NCBI RefSeq assembly: GCF_002368035.1
Contig: NZ_AP018223.1
Coordinates: 505,016-569,015 of the forward strand
DNA: 64,000 nucleotides
From: Nostoc linckia NIES-25
Lineage (GTDB): Bacteria > Cyanobacteriota > Cyanobacteriia > Cyanobacteriales > Nostocaceae
Reading direction: 5' to 3'
A program made the position numbers and the translations under genes. The notes beneath the pieces were generated by a model. That model did no database searches. It saw nothing but the letters and a program-made list of their open reading frames with translations, and had not been told where the DNA came from. Within the stretch, counting starts at the first letter, position 1, and every line of letters starts with the position of its first letter. Shown here in pieces: positions 62,052 to 64,000 of this stretch.

Positions 62052-64000
62052 TTAAACAAGCTGCACATCTGTACTAATTGCAAAACCAGCAGGTTTATTC
62101 TCAATGGTGGCGAATTGAGTTCCTTGGAAGAACAAAGCACCAGTAGCATCGTTGTAGCTGAAATTGCTGAAGTCACTTGCACCAAAACCAATTTTAGAAA
62201 TCTGAATCTTGTCACCTTCGACCCTACTGAAGTCTTTAATAATGTCCAAGCCTTCTAACTTCGAGTTAAACACAAATTTATCTGCACCAACACCACCAGT
62301 GAGGATATCGTTGCCAGCACCGCCTACTAAAGTATCATTGCCAGCATTACCGATTAAAGTATCATTACCAGTACCGCCGACGAGGTTATCATAGCCAGTT
62401 CCACCAGTTAGGTTATCGGCTCCGTCACCACCGAACAGGAAAGTCCAGGAGTTCGATGCTGTTAGCACATCATTACCTGCACCACCCGTGAGGACTGCAA
62501 AATTTCCGCCTTGTGCAGTAATGAATTCTACACCAGTGAGGATGTCGATACCTTCGTTACCATTGGTAGTGACATTATCAATAACTTGTAAATCGCCATT
62601 GTTCAAGAAAGAGATTGTATAGTCTGTATAATTTCCTTCATAGTTAACGGTATCATAGCCGCTACCGCCGTTGAGGATATCATTGCCAATACCCCCTTTG
62701 AGGGTATCATTGCCAGCATCGCCATTGAGTGTATCATTGCCAGCACCGCCTCTGAGGGCATCATTACCAGCACCACCACGCAGGATATCTGCATATTGTG
62801 TGCCTGTGATGTCAAATTTTTCAATACCAGTGTAGTTGAGTAATTGACTACCGTTCAGGCGGCTGAAGATGGCATTTTGCTGGTTGTATCCTACATCTAC
62901 ACCAGCACCATTATTCAAATCAGTGTAGTCGGCTATTAACGTATCAACACCTGCACCACCATCTACAAAACCATCTGAATCAATAAAAGTATCATCCCCA
63001 GCCTCACCATAAAGATAATCATAGCCAGCACGACCTTCAATTTGATCGTTACCAGCACCACCAAATAGACTATCGCTGTCAGTACCACCACGCAGAACAT
63101 CTACGTATTGTGTGCCTATGACGTTAAATTTTTCAATATTACTATAACCAAGTACGCCAGTCCCAGTGAGGCGACTGAAGATGACATTTTGTCCCAAATA
63201 TCCTATATCTATACCAGCACCATTATTCAACTGACTGTAGTTGGCTACTAGCGTGTCAACACCTGCGCCACCATCTACAGAACCATCCGTATCGATTACA
63301 GTATCATCACCAGCCTCACCATAAAGATAATCAAAGCCAGCACCACCCTCAATTCGATCGTTAGCAGCACCACCAAACAGACTATCGCTGTCAGTACCAC
63401 CACGCAGGATATCTGCGTATTGTGTGCCTGTGATATTAAATTTTTCAATGTTGCTATAACCAAGTACGCCAGTCCCAGTGAGGCGACTGAAGATGACATT
63501 TTGCCCCAAATATCCTACATCTATACCAGCACCATTATTCAACTGACTGTAGTTGGCTACTAGCGTATCAACACCTGCGCCACCATCTACAGAACCATCT
63601 GTATCGATTACAGTATCATCACCAGCCTCACCATAAAGATAATCAAAGCCAGCACCACCCTCAATTTGATCGTTACCACCACCACCAAACAGACTATCGC
63701 TGTTAATACCACCACGCAGGACATCTACGTATTGTGTGCCTGTGATATTAAATTTTTCAATGTTACTATAACCAAGTACGCCAGTACCAGTTAGGCGAGC
63801 GAAGATGACACTTTGCTGGTTGTATCCTACATCTATACCAGCACCATTATTCAACTGACTGTAGTTGGCTACTAGTGTGTCAACACCTGCACCACCATCT
63901 ACTGAACCAGATATATTATTTAACGTATCATCGCCGTCATTACCATACAGGTTGTTATTTCCGGCACCGCCATACAAGTTGTCATTTCCAGCACCGCCAT
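62052..64000 (-). CDS. Large RTX calcium-binding protein (5' end beyond the window)
   Basis: At least 648 codons of GGxGxDxLx-type sequence run past the right edge: no convincing start codon is in view, and the frame is open to 64000. Four near-identical repeats of 104 aa (SVDGGAGVDTLVANYSQL to YGEAGDDTVIDTDG), 312 bp apart, are visible, and the C-terminal block (KFVFNSKLEGLDIIKDFS onward) is shared with the gene at 27675. It is expected to be secreted by a type I system and to bind calcium outside the cell. A terminator follows at 61970-62010. Confidence 0.9.
   Translation of the reverse strand, partial: GGAGNDNLYGGAGNNNLYGNDGDDTLNNISGSVDGGAGVDTLVANYSQLNNGAGIDVGYNQQSVIFARLTGTGVLGYSNIEKFNITGTQYVDVLRGGINSDSLFGGGGNDQIEGGAGFDYLYGEAGDDTVIDTDGSVDGGAGVDTLVANYSQLNNGAGIDVGYLGQNVIFSRLTGTGVLGYSNIEKFNITGTQYADILRGGTDSDSLFGGAANDRIEGGAGFDYLYGEAGDDTVIDTDGSVDGGAGVDTLVANYSQLNNGAGIDIGYLGQNVIFSRLTGTGVLGYSNIEKFNVIGTQYVDVLRGGTDSDSLFGGAGNDQIEGRAGYDYLYGEAGDDTFIDSDGFVDGGAGVDTLIADYTDLNNGAGVDVGYNQQNAIFSRLNGSQLLNYTGIEKFDITGTQYADILRGGAGNDALRGGAGNDTLNGDAGNDTLKGGIGNDILNGGSGYDTVNYEGNYTDYTISFLNNGDLQVIDNVTTNGNEGIDILTGVEFITAQGGNFAVLTGGAGNDVLTASNSWTFLFGGDGADNLTGGTGYDNLVGGTGNDTLIGNAGNDTLVGGAGNDILTGGVGADKFVFNSKLEGLDIIKDFSRVEGDKIQISKIGFGASDFSNFSYNDATGALFFQGTQFATIENKPAGFAISTDVQLV

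Noticed and set aside
62052..63977. TTG at 63977 as true start of the large RTX gene
   Set aside because: The frame with RTX repeats continues to the window edge, so the start lies outside.
1..64000. tRNA or rRNA genes
   Set aside because: No cloverleaf or rRNA sequence was recognised by reading; a covariance-model scan would settle it.

Overview
The window looks like a filamentous, probably heterocyst-forming (Nostocales-type) cyanobacterium. The palindrome GCGATCGC (HIP1) is everywhere. Heptanucleotide tandem repeats (CCCCAGT and CCCCAAT runs) are present, as are many short palindromic interspersed elements. Several protein families are typical of this group: DUF1822, DUF928, CHASE2-CHAT, DUF3598, DUF1400 hydrolase and large RTX proteins. 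No rRNA, tRNA, CRISPR array or intact transposase gene was recognised.

Layout. 0-1.5 kb: decayed RTX and phage-like fragments. 1.6-10 kb: a lipoprotein of the alpha-2-macroglobulin family, divergent from penicillin-binding protein 1C. 10-14.5 kb: a PEP-mutase/isocitrate-lyase-like enzyme, then a red chlorophyll catabolite reductase homologue, a nitrilase-fold protein lacking its catalytic Lys and Cys, and an aldehyde dehydrogenase. 14.6-22 kb: housekeeping and small genes (VapBC-type toxin-antitoxin pair, aroA, DUF3598, a pepsin-like protease pair, hisS, lysR, GST, GNAT). 22-36 kb: first signalling region, with sigma-like factor, DUF1822 and TPR-CHAT on the minus strand. Divergent from these are an RTX protein, a two-partner-secretion exoprotein, a CHAT-CHASE2 protein and DUF928. 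36-54 kb: mixed metabolic and transport genes (GNAT, PNPOx-like, histidine kinase, DUF1400 hydrolase, Zn alcohol dehydrogenase, RND efflux pair, ABC ATPase, DUF99), with many short mobile repeats. 55-61 kb: second signalling region, with sigma-like factor, DUF1822, CHAT-CHASE2 and DUF928 in one direction. 61-64 kb: a methyltransferase and a large RTX gene running off the right edge.

The most interesting content is the twice-occurring gene order sigma-like factor, DUF1822 protein, CHAT (caspase-like) protease. In one copy the protease carries TPRs; in the other it carries a membrane-anchored CHASE2 sensor. This recalls the TPR-CHAT / substrate / sigma-factor arrangement of type III-E CRISPR (Craspase), but here there is no CRISPR component. 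I propose, as inference only, a protease-gated sigma/anti-sigma-like system with two alternative inputs and a secreted DUF928 partner.

The window is also rich in non-coding mobile repeats. Several have been captured inside genes: the interdomain linkers of PBP1C and the ABC ATPase, the A2M coding region, and the ends of a sigma-like gene and a CHAT gene. Two inverted arrays of a 21-bp unit lie about 17 kb apart and could support inversion of the segment between them.
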